Counted from the first letter of the stretch, positions 14,963-26,357 are shown. The stretch is 41,171 nt of DNA from Paraburkholderia sp. (GCF_026225065.1 NZ_JAMFSB010000320.1:1-41171); one strand, 5' to 3'. Numbers and translations: made by a program. Notes: generated by a model not told the origin, from the letters alone.

Positions 14963-15949
14963 ATGTCGATGCACGCCCTCATTCTCAACCGCTACAACGG
15001 CCCCCTCGAACCGACCGAACTGGCACGGCCAGATCCGGCGCACGGTCAGGTGCTGGTGCGTATCGCAGCGAGCGGCCTGAATCCGCTCGATACGAAAATC
15101 CGCGCCGGCAGCGGCGAGCATGCAAAGCATCCATTGCCGCTGGTGCTGGGAATCGATATGGCAGGGGTAGTCGAAACGGTCGGCTCCGGCGTCGATGGGT
15201 TCAAGGCTGGGGACGCGGTGTATGGCATGACCGGCGGAGTCGGCGGCATTCAGGGCTCGCTCGCGCAGTACGCAGCCGTGGACGCCAATCTGCTCGCGCT
15301 CAAGCCGGCGAATCTGTCGATGCGCGAAGCCGCCGCCCTGCCGCTCGCCTTCATCACGGCATACGCAGGGATTGTCGACCGGGCGCGGCTGCAGGCCGGC
15401 CAAACCGTGCTGGTCCAAGGCGGTGCGGGCGGCGTCGGGCACGTCGCGGTGCAGCTCGCAGTCGCGCTCGGCGCCCGGGTGTTCGCCACGGCCAGTGCTC
15501 GCGATCACGACTTCGTTGCTAGTCTCGGAGCGACGCCAATCGACCATCGCGCACAAAGCGTCGAGCAGTATGTAGCAGCATTCACCGACGGGCGTGGCTT
15601 CGACCTGGTGGTCGACACCGTAGGCGGCGCGACACTGGATGCCTCGTTCGCGGCCGTCAAACATTTCGGGCACGTGGTGAGCGCCTTGGGATGGGGAACG
15701 CATACACTCGCGCCACTCTCGTTTCGCGAAGCCAGCTACTCGGGCGTGTTCACCCTGTATCCGCTTCTAAGCGGTGAACATCGCGCTCATCACGGCGCCA
15801 TGCTTCGCGAAGCCACACGTCTCGCGGAAGCCGGCAAACTCCAGCCGAGACTCGATGCGCGCCGCTTCGATCTGGCTTCCGCTGAACTCGCTTACGACGC
15901 CATCACAAGTGGCACGGCGCGCGGAAAAATTGTGGTGGAGGTGGAATGA
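14963..15949 (+). CDS. Zinc-free alcohol dehydrogenase / quinone-oxidoreductase-like protein (MDR family)
   Basis: This 328-residue enzyme is a medium-chain dehydrogenase/reductase. It has ASGLNPLDTKIRAG and GIDMAGVVETVG in the catalytic domain and the NADPH-binding loop VQGGAGGVGHVAVQLA at about residues 149-164. The zinc-binding cysteines of classical alcohol dehydrogenases are missing, which points to the quinone oxidoreductase/zeta-crystallin branch. It probably reduces quinones or enones with NADPH. The ATG at 14963 is preceded by AAAGGA. It is divergent from the LysR gene and likely its target. Confidence 0.9.
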   Translation: MSMHALILNRYNGPLEPTELARPDPAHGQVLVRIAASGLNPLDTKIRAGSGEHAKHPLPLVLGIDMAGVVETVGSGVDGFKAGDAVYGMTGGVGGIQGSLAQYAAVDANLLALKPANLSMREAAALPLAFITAYAGIVDRARLQAGQTVLVQGGAGGVGHVAVQLAVALGARVFATASARDHDFVASLGATPIDHRAQSVEQYVAAFTDGRGFDLVVDTVGGATLDASFAAVKHFGHVVSALGWGTHTLAPLSFREASYSGVFTLYPLLSGEHRAHHGAMLREATRLAEAGKLQPRLDARRFDLASAELAYDAITSGTARGKIVVEVE

Positions 15950-16022
15950 GCGGGCGGCGGCCGGCCGCTTCTATGCACAGTGAAACTCCGGGAGGCTTAC
16001 GAATCCAGATCGCCAGGCGAAC

Positions 16023-16613
16023 CTAGATCACCAGCCGCGAAACCTTGGTCCCTTCCAGCGAAATGCCGGCCATCAACCCCGCGTTGGTCAGCACGAAGGC
16101 CACCACCGGGCTCATTGCCGTCGAGGTATCCAGATTGCCGTTCGCACCGATCTTCGCCAGCGCGACGGTTGCATCGGCACCGGCTGCCCAGCCCTGGCTT
16201 TGCGTGAAGCGGTCGAGCGCCTCCTGCGTCAGGAAGGCAAAGATGATCGCCTTGGATTGCGCGCCAATCTGCAACCCAAACGAACCGGCCACGGTGCTGT
16301 AGTAGCCAGTGGTCTGGCCATCGACGCGTAAGCCGCCCTGCCCGTACTGCCCACCGAACCAGAAACCCGCGGCAAACACAGACGGAAACACCAGCACCCC
16401 GCGCGCTTTGCCGATGATCTCCTGCGACCCATGCACCGTGCTCTGCAGACGCGCGAGTGTCGAGTCAATACCGGCGTTGATAGTGTTGCGTTTTTGCGTG
16501 TAGTCCTCGGCGGTCTCACCCGAGCCGAGCGGTGTGGTGGTGCAACCTGCCAGTGTCAGGCCGCTTGACGCGAGGAGCACACCGGTGCCGGTAATGAATT
16601 GACGTCTGTGCAT
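16023..16613 (-). CDS. SYLF-domain lipoprotein (BPSL1445-like)
   Basis: This 196-residue protein begins with MHRRQFITGTGVLLASSGL and a lipobox LAGC at C24, so it should be a lipoprotein. The rest fits the SYLF (DUF500/Ysc84) lipid-binding fold: KARGVLVFPSVFAAGFWFGGQYG, then GYYSTVAGSFGLQIGAQSKAIIFAFLT and the final AGISLEGTKVSRL. The RR-type start could favour Tat export, although the charges are arranged like an ordinary lipoprotein signal too. Families of this type are conserved in Burkholderia; the role, perhaps in envelope lipid binding, is not established. Confidence 0.85.
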   Translation of the reverse strand: MHRRQFITGTGVLLASSGLTLAGCTTTPLGSGETAEDYTQKRNTINAGIDSTLARLQSTVHGSQEIIGKARGVLVFPSVFAAGFWFGGQYGQGGLRVDGQTTGYYSTVAGSFGLQIGAQSKAIIFAFLTQEALDRFTQSQGWAAGADATVALAKIGANGNLDTSTAMSPVVAFVLTNAGLMAGISLEGTKVSRLVI

Positions 16614-16874
16614 CGTGGCTTTCCTATGAAGAGAGAGTTGATCGACCGCCAGCGCAAACCACGTTAGTACGGCATTGAAGTCGCTTTTGCGTCCCTCTGC
16701 AAGCGTTTCATTGGAATGACATACGGGTGTGCCCGATGACGAACGTCAGGAGCGAAGTCAGGCGGTTGCAGATGGGACCGTTATCGATACGCCAAGTTCG
16801 AATGCACGCAGCGATACATCCTACGTTTGCCCGCTACAATAGCGCCCAATCCAGTTCGACTCGAGGTTCCGGCT

Positions 16875-17393
16875 ATGCGCTTTCTTCGTCTGCTGTTGTC
16901 TGGCCGCTCTGCCCGTCTGCTGACGGCGGGGCTGTTTGCGGTATTCTCGCTCGGCGGCTGCGCCAGTTGGTTTGGCAACAACGATCCGCTGCACGTGAGT
17001 ATCGCTGGGCTCGAGCCGCTCGCCAGTCAGGGGGCCGAGATGCGCTACGACGTGAAGCTGCGCATCCAGAACCCCAACAGCGGCTCGCTTAGCTTCAGTG
17101 GCGTCTCCATCGATCTGCAACTGAACGGCACCGACTTTGCCAGCGGCGTCAGCAACCAGCCCGGCGCGGTGCCGGGCTACGGCGAGACGGTGGTCAGCGT
17201 ACCGGTGACCGCGCCGGCCTTTGCAGTAGTGAACAAGGCCTACTCGGTCGCGGGCAGCGATACGCCACCCGGCGAGTACCCGTACATCTTGCACGGCAGG
17301 CTCGCAGGCGGCCTGACGGGAGGCGGGACACGCTTTCTCGATCAGGGCGTGCTGTCGCTACCAAGGTCCGGGCCAGGCATGGCCGGCCAGTGA
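16875..17393 (+). CDS. LEA type 2 (WHy-domain) lipoprotein
   Basis: This 172-residue protein starts with a signal peptide and lipobox (LFAVFSLGGCAS), followed by a LEA14/WHy beta-sandwich: PLHVSIAGLEPLASQGAEMR, YDVKLRIQNPNSGSLSFSGV with the typical NPN turn, and LNGTDFASGVSN. Such domains are linked to desiccation and stress protection in plants and bacteria. The start at 16875 is chosen because GAGG lies nearby and the protein then begins MRFLRLLLSG; the longer frame from 16827 adds a poor leader. It converges on the thiolase gene, with two hairpins in the gap. Confidence 0.87.
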   Translation: MRFLRLLLSGRSARLLTAGLFAVFSLGGCASWFGNNDPLHVSIAGLEPLASQGAEMRYDVKLRIQNPNSGSLSFSGVSIDLQLNGTDFASGVSNQPGAVPGYGETVVSVPVTAPAFAVVNKAYSVAGSDTPPGEYPYILHGRLAGGLTGGGTRFLDQGVLSLPRSGPGMAGQ

Positions 17394-17399
17394 AGCAGC

Positions 17400-17467
17400 G
17401 TCAGGCGAGTGCGGAGCATCGCCTGACCGGACGGCGGATCTGAGCGGCGCTAGCCTCAGCGGCTAGC
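17400..17467. repeat. Two hairpins between convergent genes
   Basis: GTCAGGCGA (17400-17408) pairs exactly with TCGCCTGAC (17419-17427), and GCTAGCC (17449-17455) pairs with GGCTAGC (17461-17467). Both lie between the convergent LEA-type and thiolase genes. Neither has a T-run, so they may be 3'-end stabilisers or Rho-linked signals. Confidence 0.5.
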
Positions 17468-17482
17468 CCGAGGCACCACCGC

Positions 17483-18661
17483 TTACACCACTTCGAACAG
17501 ACCCGCTGCGCCCTGCCCGCCGCCGATACACATCGTCACGACCACCAGCTTCGCGCCGCGCCGCTTGCCTTCGATCAGGGCATGACCGGTCAGACGCGCA
17601 CCCGATACGCCGTACGGATGGCCGACCGCAATCGCGCCACCGTTCACGTTGAGCCGGTCCTGCGGGATGCCGAGCTTGTCGGCGCAATACAGCACCTGCA
17701 CGGCGAACGCTTCGTTCAATTCCCACAAGTCGATATCCTCGACTTTTAGGCCAGCCTGCTTGAGCAGTTTCGGCACGGCGAACACCGGACCAATGCCCAT
17801 CTCGTCCGGCTCGCAGCCAGCCACTGCAAAGCCGCGGAAAATGCCCAGCGGCTGCAGCCCTTCGCGCTCGGCGACCTTCGCGTTCATCACCACAGCGGCG
17901 GACGCGCCGTCGGAAAACTGACTAGCGTTGCCTGCCGTGATCACGCCGCCCGGCATCGCCGTGCGAATCTTCGACACGCCTTCGAGCGTGGTATCCGCGC
18001 GGATGCCTTCGTCGGCGGCGATCGTTACTTCTTTGGTGAACAGACGCCCGCTTGCCTTGTCGGCGACGCCTGCCAATACCGTGATCGGCACGATCTCGTC
18101 GTTGAACTTGCCGGCTTCCAGAGCGGCAGCCGCGCGCTGCTGCGAGCGCACGCCGTATTCGTCCTGGCGCTCTTTCGAAATCGAATAGCGTTTGGCGACG
18201 TTCTCGGCGGTCTGCAGCATCGACCAGTAGATCTCGGGCTTGTTCTGGTTCAACCAGCCTTCGAACATCATGTGGCGGTTCATCTCGTTCTGTACGCACG
18301 AGATCGACTCGACCCCGCCTGCCACGAACACGTCGCCTTCGCCGGCGATCACGCGCTGTGCGGCGAGCGCAATCGTCTGCAGGCCAGACGAGCAGAAACG
18401 GTTGACCGTCATTCCCGGCACGCTGACCGGCAGACCGGCGCGCAAGGCAATCTGCCGCGCGATGTTGCCACCTGTCGCGCCTTCCGGATTCGCGCAACCC
18501 ATAATCACGTCTTCGACGCGGGCCGGGTCGAGTTTCGCGCGTTCAACCGCGGCTTGCGTCACATGGCCGCCCAGCGTCGCGCCGTGCGTCATGTTGAAAG
18601 CGCCGCGCCACGATTTGGCAAGGCCCGTGCGGGCGGTCGATACGATTACGGCGTCAGTCAT
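17483..18661 (-). CDS. Acetyl-CoA C-acyltransferase (thiolase)
   Basis: This 392-residue thiolase carries the full catalytic set: nucleophile C90 in NRFCSSG, H348 in [11 protein letters not shown] and C378 in MCIGGGQG. It should cleave 3-ketoacyl-CoA with CoA in beta-oxidation, or run backwards to make acetoacetyl-CoA. The nearby two-domain FadB-like gene and acyl-CoA synthetase on the same strand argue for the degradative direction; it may act as the beta partner (FadA-like) of that enzyme. The gene ends a row of minus-strand fatty-acid genes. Confidence 0.93.
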   Translation of the reverse strand: MTDAVIVSTARTGLAKSWRGAFNMTHGATLGGHVTQAAVERAKLDPARVEDVIMGCANPEGATGGNIARQIALRAGLPVSVPGMTVNRFCSSGLQTIALAAQRVIAGEGDVFVAGGVESISCVQNEMNRHMMFEGWLNQNKPEIYWSMLQTAENVAKRYSISKERQDEYGVRSQQRAAAALEAGKFNDEIVPITVLAGVADKASGRLFTKEVTIAADEGIRADTTLEGVSKIRTAMPGGVITAGNASQFSDGASAAVVMNAKVAEREGLQPLGIFRGFAVAGCEPDEMGIGPVFAVPKLLKQAGLKVEDIDLWELNEAFAVQVLYCADKLGIPQDRLNVNGGAIAVGHPYGVSGARLTGHALIEGKRRGAKLVVVTMCIGGGQGAAGLFEVV

Positions 18662-18788
18662 GCATGTCTCCTGCTTCCAATGTTGAGTATGGTTCGCTCG
18701 CAGCCGTGAACCGATGAACCGGCAGACCGGTCAACCGGCGCACCGCGCGTTACCCTATGTTTCAAGCCTGCCAACCCGCCGACCTTCA

Positions 18789-19415
18789 TTAAGCCAGCAG
18801 CTCCGCGGACTGCACGCGCCTGACACTTGCGGCGTGCAGATCGCGCCAGGCGGCATCGAGCGAACCGTTGAGATCGATGGCGCGCGAAGCGTCCTCGATC
18901 AGCGCAACTTCAAATCCTGCTGTCCGGGCATCGAGCGCGGACCAGGCGACGCAGTAATCCGTCGCAAGGCCACAGCACCAGACGCGTTTCACGCCCAATT
19001 CACGCAGATAACCTGCGAGGCCCGTGGGCGTCGTGCGATCGGCCTCGAGAAAGGCCGAGTAACTGTCGACGCCGGCATGGTGCCCCTTGCGGATCACGGC
19101 GCGCGCATGGGCAACGTCGAGATCGCGATGCAAGGCGGCCCCAGGCGTGCCCTGCACGCAGTGGGTGGGCCAAAGCACCTGCTCGCCATACGGCAGCGTG
19201 AGCATCTCGAACGGAGTGCGGCCTGCGTGGTTGGCGGCAAACGAGACGTGCGAAGCTGGATGCCAGTCCTGCGTCAGCACCACGTGACTGAAGCCGCGCG
19301 CCAGCCGGTTGATGACCGGCACGACTTCATCGCCGTGCGCGACGGCCAACGCACCGTCCGGCATGAAATCGTTCTGCACGTCGATGACCAGCAGTACGTC
19401 CTCGGCATCTTTCAT
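18789..19415 (-). CDS. pncA: Nicotinamidase (isochorismatase-fold)
   Basis: This 208-residue enzyme should convert nicotinamide to nicotinate for NAD salvage. By comparison with E. coli PncA, the catalytic triad D12 (VIDVQNDF), K110 (VIRKGHH) and C155 (ATDYCV) is present, as are metal ligands D50, H52 and H85. The start at 19415 is chosen because GAGG stands seven bases upstream; the frame also allows starts at 19433 and 19451. It sits between two beta-oxidation genes on the same strand. NAD salvage and NAD-linked beta-oxidation may share expression, but that is inferred. Confidence 0.92.
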   Translation of the reverse strand: MKDAEDVLLVIDVQNDFMPDGALAVAHGDEVVPVINRLARGFSHVVLTQDWHPASHVSFAANHAGRTPFEMLTLPYGEQVLWPTHCVQGTPGAALHRDLDVAHARAVIRKGHHAGVDSYSAFLEADRTTPTGLAGYLRELGVKRVWCCGLATDYCVAWSALDARTAGFEVALIEDASRAIDLNGSLDAAWRDLHAASVRRVQSAELLA

Positions 19416-19507
19416 CGCGGCACCTCGTGCCATCTCGTTCACCTTGCTCACTTAACTCAATCCGCTCACCGTTGAGCAGTTCGGCAACCCCGCTCGAACG
19501 GATGCGT

Positions 19508-21592
19508 CTAGCCGTTGAACCCGCGGCCCTTCTCGGCGAGCGCCGCAATGCTCGGCGCCAGTTGCCACGCATCGCCGTTCGCACGCGCCGCGTAGCCGCG
19601 AATCGCCCGCTCGACGTTGTAGAGGCCAACGGTGTCCGCATACAGCATCGGGCCACCGCGATAGAGCGGGAAGCCGTAGCCGGTCAGGTAGACCATGTCG
19701 ATATCCGACGCCTTCGAGGCGATGCCCTCTTCGAGAATCTTCGCGCCTTCGTTAGTCAACGCGAACACCAGACGCTCGACGATTTCCGCGTCGCTGATCT
19801 TGCGGCGCTGCGCTCCCGTTTCCTGCGAGTACCCGACGATCATCTCGTCGACCAGCTTCGACGGATACGCCGTGCGGTCGCCCGCCTTGTAGTCGTACCA
19901 GCCGCTGCCGGTCTTCTGCCCGAAGCGGCCCGTCTCGCACAGACGGTCGGCGATCTTCGAGTAATGCATGTCCGGATGCTCCAGGTAACGACGCTTGCGG
20001 ATCGCCCAGCCGATATCGTTGCCGGCGAGATCGCTCATGCGGAACGGGCCCATCGCAAAGCCGAACTTCTCGATCGCCTTGTCGACCTGCGCCGGCAGCG
20101 CGCCTTCTTCGAGCATGAAGAGCGCCTGACGGATGTACTGCTCGATCATCCGGTTGCCGATGAAGCCGTCGCACACGCCCGACACCACCGCCGTCTTCTT
20201 GATCTTCTTCGCCAGTTGCATGACGGTGGCAAGCACGTCTTTGGCCGTTTCCTTGCCGCGCACGACTTCGAGCAGCTTCATCACGTTGGCCGGGCTGAAG
20301 AAGTGCATGCCGACCACGTCCTGTGGACGCTTCGTGAACGCAGCGATCTTGTCGACATCGAGCGTGGAGGTGTTCGACGCGAGGATCGCACCGGGCTTCG
20401 CCACTTCATCGAGGCGCTTGAACACCTGTTCCTTGACGCCCAGTTCTTCGAAGACCGCTTCCACGATCAGGTCGGCGTGCTTGAGATCGTCGTAGGAGAG
20501 CGTGGGCGTGATCAACGCCATGCGCTGTTCCAGCGCTTCAGGCTTCAGCTTGCCCTTCTTGACGGTGGCTTCGTAATTCTTGCGGATCGTCGCCAGGCCG
20601 CGGTCCAGCGCCTCCTGCTTCGTTTCGAGCAGCGTGACCGGCAGACCCGCGTTGATGAAGTTCATCGCGATGCCGCCGCCCATCGTGCCGGCGCCGATCA
20701 CAGCCACTTGCTTGATCTCGCGAACCGGGGTATCCGACGGCACATCGGGAATCTTGCTTGCTGCACGCTCACCGAAGAACGCATGACGCAGCGCATGACT
20801 TTCCGGCGTCTGCACCAGCGCGACAAAGCATTCGCGTTCGAACGCGAGGCCCTTGTCGAAACCGTTCTTCACGCCCGCTTCGACTGCGTCGATACACTTG
20901 AGCGGCGCCGGGAAATTCTTCGCCATCGCCCCGACGGTGTTGCGCGTGAACTGAATGAAACCTTCCGCGTTCGCGTGCTCGATCTTGCGATCACGTACCT
21001 TCGGATGCGGCCCTGTCTGCGCACCAACCTTGCGTGCGAAAGCCAGCGCGGCTTCAGCCAGATTGCCTTCCACCACATCGTCGAACAACCCCGAGCCGGC
21101 GAGTTTCTCCGACATCACCGGCGCACCCGAGACCATCATGTTGAGCGCGGCCTCGAGGCCGATCGCGCGCGGCAGATGCTGCGTGCCGCCAGCGCCCGGC
21201 AGAATGCCGAGCTTCACTTCCGGCAGCGCGATCTGCGCGCCATGCGCGGCGATCCGGTAATGCGCGCCAAGCGCGAGTTCCAGACCACCGCCCATCGCGA
21301 CGCTGTGAATAGCGGCGACCACCGGCTTTGCGCTGCCTTCGACGGCCTTGATGACCGTGTGCAGCGTCGGTTCCTGGGTGGCTTTAGGGGTATTGAATTC
21401 GGTGATGTCCGCGCCGCCCGAGAAGGCCTTGCCGGCGCCCGTCAGCACGATGGCCTTGATGGCCGGATCGTTCTGCGCGCGCTCGAGCCCTTCGACGATG
21501 CCGGCTCGCGTCGACAGACCGAGCCCGTTGACCGGGGGATTGTTTAGCGTAATGACGGCAACGCCGTCATGAGTCGTATAGTCCACTGCCAT
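19508..21592 (-). CDS. Two-domain enoyl-CoA hydratase / 3-hydroxyacyl-CoA dehydrogenase (FadB/FadJ-like)
   Basis: This 694-residue enzyme combines an N-terminal crotonase domain with a dehydrogenase domain. The hydratase glutamates appear as E105 (GGGLELAL) and E125 (LPEVKLGIL), with the 20-residue spacing of E. coli FadB Glu119/Glu139. The NAD-binding loop [16 protein letters not shown] starts the second domain near residue 296, and the catalytic histidine lies in [17 protein letters not shown]. It catalyses hydration and oxidation of enoyl-CoA in the beta-oxidation cycle. It lies upstream of pncA and the thiolase, with which it may form the multi-enzyme complex. The antisense frame is long only because of GC skew. 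Confidence 0.93.
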   Translation of the reverse strand: MAVDYTTHDGVAVITLNNPPVNGLGLSTRAGIVEGLERAQNDPAIKAIVLTGAGKAFSGGADITEFNTPKATQEPTLHTVIKAVEGSAKPVVAAIHSVAMGGGLELALGAHYRIAAHGAQIALPEVKLGILPGAGGTQHLPRAIGLEAALNMMVSGAPVMSEKLAGSGLFDDVVEGNLAEAALAFARKVGAQTGPHPKVRDRKIEHANAEGFIQFTRNTVGAMAKNFPAPLKCIDAVEAGVKNGFDKGLAFERECFVALVQTPESHALRHAFFGERAASKIPDVPSDTPVREIKQVAVIGAGTMGGGIAMNFINAGLPVTLLETKQEALDRGLATIRKNYEATVKKGKLKPEALEQRMALITPTLSYDDLKHADLIVEAVFEELGVKEQVFKRLDEVAKPGAILASNTSTLDVDKIAAFTKRPQDVVGMHFFSPANVMKLLEVVRGKETAKDVLATVMQLAKKIKKTAVVSGVCDGFIGNRMIEQYIRQALFMLEEGALPAQVDKAIEKFGFAMGPFRMSDLAGNDIGWAIRKRRYLEHPDMHYSKIADRLCETGRFGQKTGSGWYDYKAGDRTAYPSKLVDEMIVGYSQETGAQRRKISDAEIVERLVFALTNEGAKILEEGIASKASDIDMVYLTGYGFPLYRGGPMLYADTVGLYNVERAIRGYAARANGDAWQLAPSIAALAEKGRGFNG

Positions 21593-21744
21593 CTGCCTGC
21601 CTCCATGCGGTAAGGCGGCGCGTTGCGCGCTGCCTGTGCCGGTTCATTGTCCGACATTCCGGGTCAGCAAGCAGAATACACAAAAAAGCACGCTCGTTCA
21701 ATTTATTGCCGGAAGGGTTTCCCCTGGGTATTGACGGCAATGCG

Positions 21745-23391
21745 TCAGGCCGCGCCTTCCAGCGCCGATGGCAGCACGTGATCGCGGAAGATCTCGCGCA
21801 GCTTCAGCTTCTGCAACTTGCCGGTGGCCGTATGCGGCAGTTCGTCGACGAACACCACATCGTCGGGGATCCACCATTTCGCGACCTTGCCCTGATAGAA
21901 GGCAATCAGCTCGTCGCGGGTCACGTCGATGCCCTTGCGCTTGACCACCACCAGCAAAGGCCGCTCGGTCCACTTCGGATGTGCGCATGCAATGCACGCC
22001 GCCTCCGCCACTGCCGGATGCGCGATCGCGACGTTCTCGATGTCGATCGAACTGATCCATTCGCCCCCCGACTTGATCACATCCTTGCTGCGGTCGGTGA
22101 TATGCAGGAAGCTGTCCGGATCGATAGTGGCGACATCGCCGGTCGGAAACCAGCCGTCGACGAGCGGCGAGTCTTCGTTGCGGAAATACCGGTTGATCAC
22201 CCAGTGTCCGCGCACATGCAGATCGCCGAACGCCACGCCATCCCACGGCAGTTCATTGCCGTCCGGGTCGACGATCTTCATATCGACGCCGTAGATCACG
22301 TGGCCTTGTTTCTCGCGCAATTCGCGCTGCTCGTCGGGCGAGCGCTGCGACTGTTCCCACGTGAGCTTCGCCAGGGTGCCGAGCGGCGACATCTCGGTCA
22401 TGCCCCACGCGTGAATCACTTCGACGCCGTAGTCGTCCTGGAAGGTGCGCAGCATCGCCGGCGGACAGGCCGAACCGCCGATCACCGTGCGGTTGAGCGA
22501 CGAAAAACGCACGCCGGCCTGCTTCATATACGTGAGCAAGCCCAGCCAGACGGTCGGCACGCCGGCGGAATATGTGACGCGTTCCGCTTCCATCAATTCA
22601 TAGAGTGATTTGCCGTCGAGGTCCTTGCCGGGGAACACTAGTTTCGCGCCCGTCAGCGGCGCCGCGTGCGGAATGCCCCACGCGTTCACGTGGAACATCG
22701 GCACCACAGGCAGCACCGAGTCTCGTGCGGACAGGCTCATCGCATCCGGCAGCGAAGCGCCGTATGCATGCAACACGGTCGTGCGATGCGAATACAGCGC
22801 GCCCTTCGGATTGCCGGTCGTGCCCGAGGTATAGCAAAGATACGAGGCCGCACGCTCGTCGATCAGCGGCCATTCGTAGACGCCACCCTGTGCCGCGAGC
22901 AGGGTCTCGTAGCTCATAACGGGCGTCTGCATATCGGGCAGGTGCGCGTCGTCCGTCAACGCGATCCAGCCGCGCACCTTGGGGCACTGCGGCGCTAACG
23001 TGTCGACCAGCTCGGCAAAGCTGATGTCGAACAGCACGTAGCTGTCGTCGGCATGATTGACGATGTAGGCGATCTGCTCGGGAAAGAGGCGCGGATTGAT
23101 TGTGTGGCACACGGAGCCGAAGCCGGTTGTGCCGTAGTACGCCTCCAGATGCCGGTAGCCGCACCAGGCCAATGTAGCGATCCGCTCGCCCGGCTGCACG
23201 CCGAGCGCAATCAGCGCTTGCGCCAGTTGCTTAGCGCGCTTTTCGCAGTCGCGGTAGGTGTAGCGATGCATATCGCCTTCGAGCCGCCGCGAGACGATTT
23301 CCGTGTTGCCGAAATGCCGTGCGGCATGCGCCAGCAGCGACGATACGTTGAGCGGGGTGTCCATCATCTGGCCCAGCAACGGCGTCGTCAT
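21745..23391 (-). CDS. Acyl-CoA synthetase (AlkK/medium-to-long-chain type)
   Basis: This 548-residue ANL enzyme has canonical motifs throughout: [17 protein letters not shown] near 187-202, [22 protein letters not shown], the hinge [16 protein letters not shown] and the catalytic lysine in [12 protein letters not shown]. It should activate free fatty acids to acyl-CoA, feeding the FadB-like enzyme and thiolase downstream. The frame extends to 23613, but the start at 23391 ([18 protein letters not shown]) matches AlkK-like proteins and follows an AGGAG. The upstream extension runs into the divergent selO gene. Its intact A10 lysine contrasts with the ligase at 2283-3689. Confidence 0.92.
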   Translation of the reverse strand: MTTPLLGQMMDTPLNVSSLLAHAARHFGNTEIVSRRLEGDMHRYTYRDCEKRAKQLAQALIALGVQPGERIATLAWCGYRHLEAYYGTTGFGSVCHTINPRLFPEQIAYIVNHADDSYVLFDISFAELVDTLAPQCPKVRGWIALTDDAHLPDMQTPVMSYETLLAAQGGVYEWPLIDERAASYLCYTSGTTGNPKGALYSHRTTVLHAYGASLPDAMSLSARDSVLPVVPMFHVNAWGIPHAAPLTGAKLVFPGKDLDGKSLYELMEAERVTYSAGVPTVWLGLLTYMKQAGVRFSSLNRTVIGGSACPPAMLRTFQDDYGVEVIHAWGMTEMSPLGTLAKLTWEQSQRSPDEQRELREKQGHVIYGVDMKIVDPDGNELPWDGVAFGDLHVRGHWVINRYFRNEDSPLVDGWFPTGDVATIDPDSFLHITDRSKDVIKSGGEWISSIDIENVAIAHPAVAEAACIACAHPKWTERPLLVVVKRKGIDVTRDELIAFYQGKVAKWWIPDDVVFVDELPHTATGKLQKLKLREIFRDHVLPSALEGAA

Positions 23392-23545
23392 AAGCAGCGG
23401 TCTCCTCGCGGTATTTGTGACATCTCTCTCAGGTCGGCTGGCTCGCGGCGATTGCCTGACTCTCCCCCGGCGGAGCAAACAACCGGCCCGCCAGCAGCGC
23501 CGCGGGCGCCGACTTACAATATCGGTTAATCCAGAGGCGCTCAAC

Positions 23546-25102
23546 ATGTCGTTTTCCCCAAGCATTACCGGCCTGTCCGGGCCGATGGCAACATTCGCCG
23601 AGGCCCTTGGCACCTCGCGCGAAGGCGCATTTGCCCAACTCGGCGGCGTCTTTATGACCCGCTTGCCGGCCGCGCCGCTCAGCGACCCCTATGTAGTGGG
23701 TTTTGCCGCCGACACCGCCGCGCTGCTCGGCCTCGACCCTGAGATCGTGCGCGACCCCGCCTTCGCCGAGTTTTTCTCCGGCAACACTACGCGCGACTGG
23801 CCAGCGGAGGCGATGCCTTATGCGTCGGTGTACTCGGGACATCAGTTTGGCGTATGGGCCGGGCAACTCGGCGACGGCCGTGCACTTGGCCTCGGCGAAG
23901 TCGAACACGACGGTAAGCGCTATGAGTTGCAGCTCAAGGGCGCCGGACGCACGCCTTACTCGCGCATGGGCGATGGCCGCGCGGTGTTGCGTTCGTCGAT
24001 CCGCGAGTATCTGTGCTCGGAAGCGATGCACCACCTTGGCATTCCGACCACGCGCGCACTGTGCGTGATCGGCTCCGACCAACCGGTGCGCCGCGAGGAA
24101 ATGGAAACGGCAGCGGTCGTCACGCGGGTCGCGCCGAGCTTCGTGCGCTTTGGCCACTTCGAGCATTTCTATGCGAACGACCGGGTCGACGCATTGCAGT
24201 CGCTCGCTGATCACGTCATCGAGCGCTTTTATCCGCAATGCAAGGAAGCGGACGATCCGTATCTGGCGCTGCTGAACGAAGCGGTGTTGTCCACCGCTGA
24301 TCTGCTCGCCCAATGGCAGGCTGTCGGCTTCTGTCACGGCGTGATGAACACGGACAACATGTCGATCCTAGGTCTCACGATCGACTACGGTCCGTTCGGC
24401 TTTCTGGACGGTTTCGATGCCGGCTATATCTGCAATCACTCCGATTCGCAGGGCCGTTACGCGTACCGGATGCAGCCGCAGATCGCTTACTGGAACCTCT
24501 TCTGTCTGGCGCAAGGGCTGCTGCCGCTGCTGGGCCAGCAGCACGACGAAAGCGTGCGAGGCGAGGAAGCGGTCAAGGACGCGCAGCGCATACTCGAAGG
24601 CTTCAAGGACCGTTTTGCTCCTGCACTGGAGCGCCGCATGCGCGCCAAGCTCGGCCTGCAAACCGAGCGCCCCGGCGACGACGTGCTCGCCAACCGCCTG
24701 TTCGACGTCATGCAGGCGAATCGCGCGGATTTCACCCTCACGTTCCGCAATCTGGCCCGTGTTTCGAAGCATGACGCGAGCGGCGACGCGCCGGTTCGTG
24801 ACCTGTTTCTCGACCGCCCGGCCTTCGATTCCTGGGTGAACGACTACCGCGCGCGGCTGTCCGAAGAAACACTCGACGATGCCGAACGCGCCATTGCAAT
24901 GAACCGCGTGAACCCCAAATTCATTCTCCGCAACCATCTGGCCGAAACGGCCATTCGCCGTGCAAGGGAGAAGGACTTTTCGGAAGTCGAGCGACTGGCG
25001 GAAGTGCTGCGCCGTCCCTTCGACGACCAACCGGAACACGAAGCTTACGCCGCGCTGCCACCCGACTGGGCCAGCTCGCTGGAAGTCAGTTGCTCGTCGT
25101 AA
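23546..25102 (+). CDS. selO: Protein adenylyltransferase SelO (YdiU)
   Basis: This 518-residue pseudokinase-fold enzyme transfers AMP to Ser/Thr/Tyr residues of target proteins and has been tied to redox homeostasis in E. coli. Visible signatures are [59 protein letters not shown], and [19 protein letters not shown], which holds the metal-binding Asn/Asp. The frame opens at 23303, but ATG 23546 gives the normal start and has GAGG upstream. It is divergent from the acyl-CoA synthetase, and msrB, another redox gene, follows. Confidence 0.95.
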   Translation: MSFSPSITGLSGPMATFAEALGTSREGAFAQLGGVFMTRLPAAPLSDPYVVGFAADTAALLGLDPEIVRDPAFAEFFSGNTTRDWPAEAMPYASVYSGHQFGVWAGQLGDGRALGLGEVEHDGKRYELQLKGAGRTPYSRMGDGRAVLRSSIREYLCSEAMHHLGIPTTRALCVIGSDQPVRREEMETAAVVTRVAPSFVRFGHFEHFYANDRVDALQSLADHVIERFYPQCKEADDPYLALLNEAVLSTADLLAQWQAVGFCHGVMNTDNMSILGLTIDYGPFGFLDGFDAGYICNHSDSQGRYAYRMQPQIAYWNLFCLAQGLLPLLGQQHDESVRGEEAVKDAQRILEGFKDRFAPALERRMRAKLGLQTERPGDDVLANRLFDVMQANRADFTLTFRNLARVSKHDASGDAPVRDLFLDRPAFDSWVNDYRARLSEETLDDAERAIAMNRVNPKFILRNHLAETAIRRAREKDFSEVERLAEVLRRPFDDQPEHEAYAALPPDWASSLEVSCSS

Positions 25103-25240
25103 AGCCCGTGTTCGCGCGTTGCCGCGTTGAGCCTTTTCTTCGCAGCACGCGTAGCGCGGATGAGCCCCGCTCCTTAGCAGACCCGGATAGACCCAGAATC
25201 TCAGCCCCAGACAGTGACTAACCCGAGACAGGAACCGACC

Positions 25241-25660
25241 ATGAACTCCGACGACACCAAGACCTCCTCCGCTCCGGTGCAGAAAGACGACACCGAATGG
25301 CGCAAACAGCTCTCCGACATCGAGTATCAGGTCACGCGCCACGCTGCCACCGAGCGGCCGTTTACCGGCCGTTACAACGATCATTGGGATCGCGGCATTT
25401 ATGATTGCGTGTGCTGCGGCACGCCGCTGTTCGAATCGGACACCAAGTTCGACGCCGGCTGTGGCTGGCCGAGCTACTTCAAGCCGATCAACGGCGAAGT
25501 GATCGCTGAGAAAACCGACCGCGCGCACGGCATGCTGCGTATCGAGGTGCAGTGCAAGAATTGCGGCGCCCACCTGGGCCACGTGTTCGAGGACGGTCCG
25601 GCGCCGACCGGCCTTCGCTACTGCATCAACTCGGCTGCGCTACAATTCGAGCCCAAGTAA
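25241..25660 (+). CDS. msrB: Peptide methionine-(R)-S-oxide reductase
   Basis: This 139-residue protein should reduce the R-epimer of methionine sulfoxide. The zinc-binding CxxC pairs are C56/C59 (CVCCG) and C105/C108 (CKNCG). The catalytic cysteine is C128 in [10 protein letters not shown], and C74 in AGCGWPSY is positioned as the resolving cysteine. AGGAA lies just upstream of the ATG at 25241. No signal peptide is seen, so it acts in the cytoplasm. It follows selO, consistent with a common response to oxidative stress. Confidence 0.96.
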   Translation: MNSDDTKTSSAPVQKDDTEWRKQLSDIEYQVTRHAATERPFTGRYNDHWDRGIYDCVCCGTPLFESDTKFDAGCGWPSYFKPINGEVIAEKTDRAHGMLRIEVQCKNCGAHLGHVFEDGPAPTGLRYCINSAALQFEPK

Positions 25661-25823
25661 CGCAACGCAGGCAACGCCAGCCCCGGGACAGAGGCAACCA
25701 TCCCTTCAGCCAGCTTGCGAACCGGCTGCCGCGACGGGTACACACTGCACGCATAATGTGGGCGCGAGGCGCCCTTCACTCCGCGCCCATATTTCCTCAT
25801 TCATCCTCGTCCCCGCCCAGATA

Positions 25824-26357
25824 ATGAAATTCCTGTTCGATCTGTTCCCGATCATCCTGTTTTTCGTCGCATTCAAGCTGTGGGGCATTTTCACGGCAAC
25901 GGCGGTGGCGATCGTCGCGACGCTGCTGCAGATCGCCTGGGTGGCGTTCCGTCACCGCAAGGTTGATCCGATGCTGTGGGTGAGCCTCGGGGTCGTCACG
26001 GTGTTCGGTGGCGCAACGCTTGTATTGCACAACGATACCTTCATCAAGTGGAAGCCAACCGTGCTGTATTGGGCCTTCTCGGTGGCGCTGATCGTCTCGC
26101 AACTGGCGTTCAACAAGAACCTGATCGAGGCGATGATGGGCAAGCAGATCACGCTTCCGCACCGCACCTGGAGCCAGTTGAGTGTGATCTGGGCGGTGTT
26201 TTTCGTGCTGCTCGGCATCCTGAACCTGTTCGTGGCCTTCCACTTCTCGACCAACGCCTGGGTCAACTTCAAGCTGTTCGGCGCGACCGGGTGCCTCGTG
26301 GTGTTCATTGTCGGCCAGAGCCTGTGGCTGTCGAAGTACATGAAAGAAGAAGAATGA
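25824..26357 (+). CDS. yciB: Inner membrane protein, septation protein A (YciB) family
   Basis: This 177-residue protein has five or so hydrophobic helices, starting [21 protein letters not shown]. The family pattern is clear: [30 protein letters not shown] and [21 protein letters not shown]. YciB affects cell-envelope integrity and septation in E. coli and Shigella. The start at 25824 removes a 22-residue poor leader. Its stop is one base from the bolA start, so they are coupled. Confidence 0.92.
   Translation: MKFLFDLFPIILFFVAFKLWGIFTATAVAIVATLLQIAWVAFRHRKVDPMLWVSLGVVTVFGGATLVLHNDTFIKWKPTVLYWAFSVALIVSQLAFNKNLIEAMMGKQITLPHRTWSQLSVIWAVFFVLLGILNLFVAFHFSTNAWVNFKLFGATGCLVVFIVGQSLWLSKYMKEEE

Noticed and set aside
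19427..21547. A 706-codon open frame on the plus strand
   Set aside because: It is antisense to the fully motif-supported FadB-like gene; its Arg/His/Asp-rich translation has no domain pattern and reflects GC-rich codon positions.
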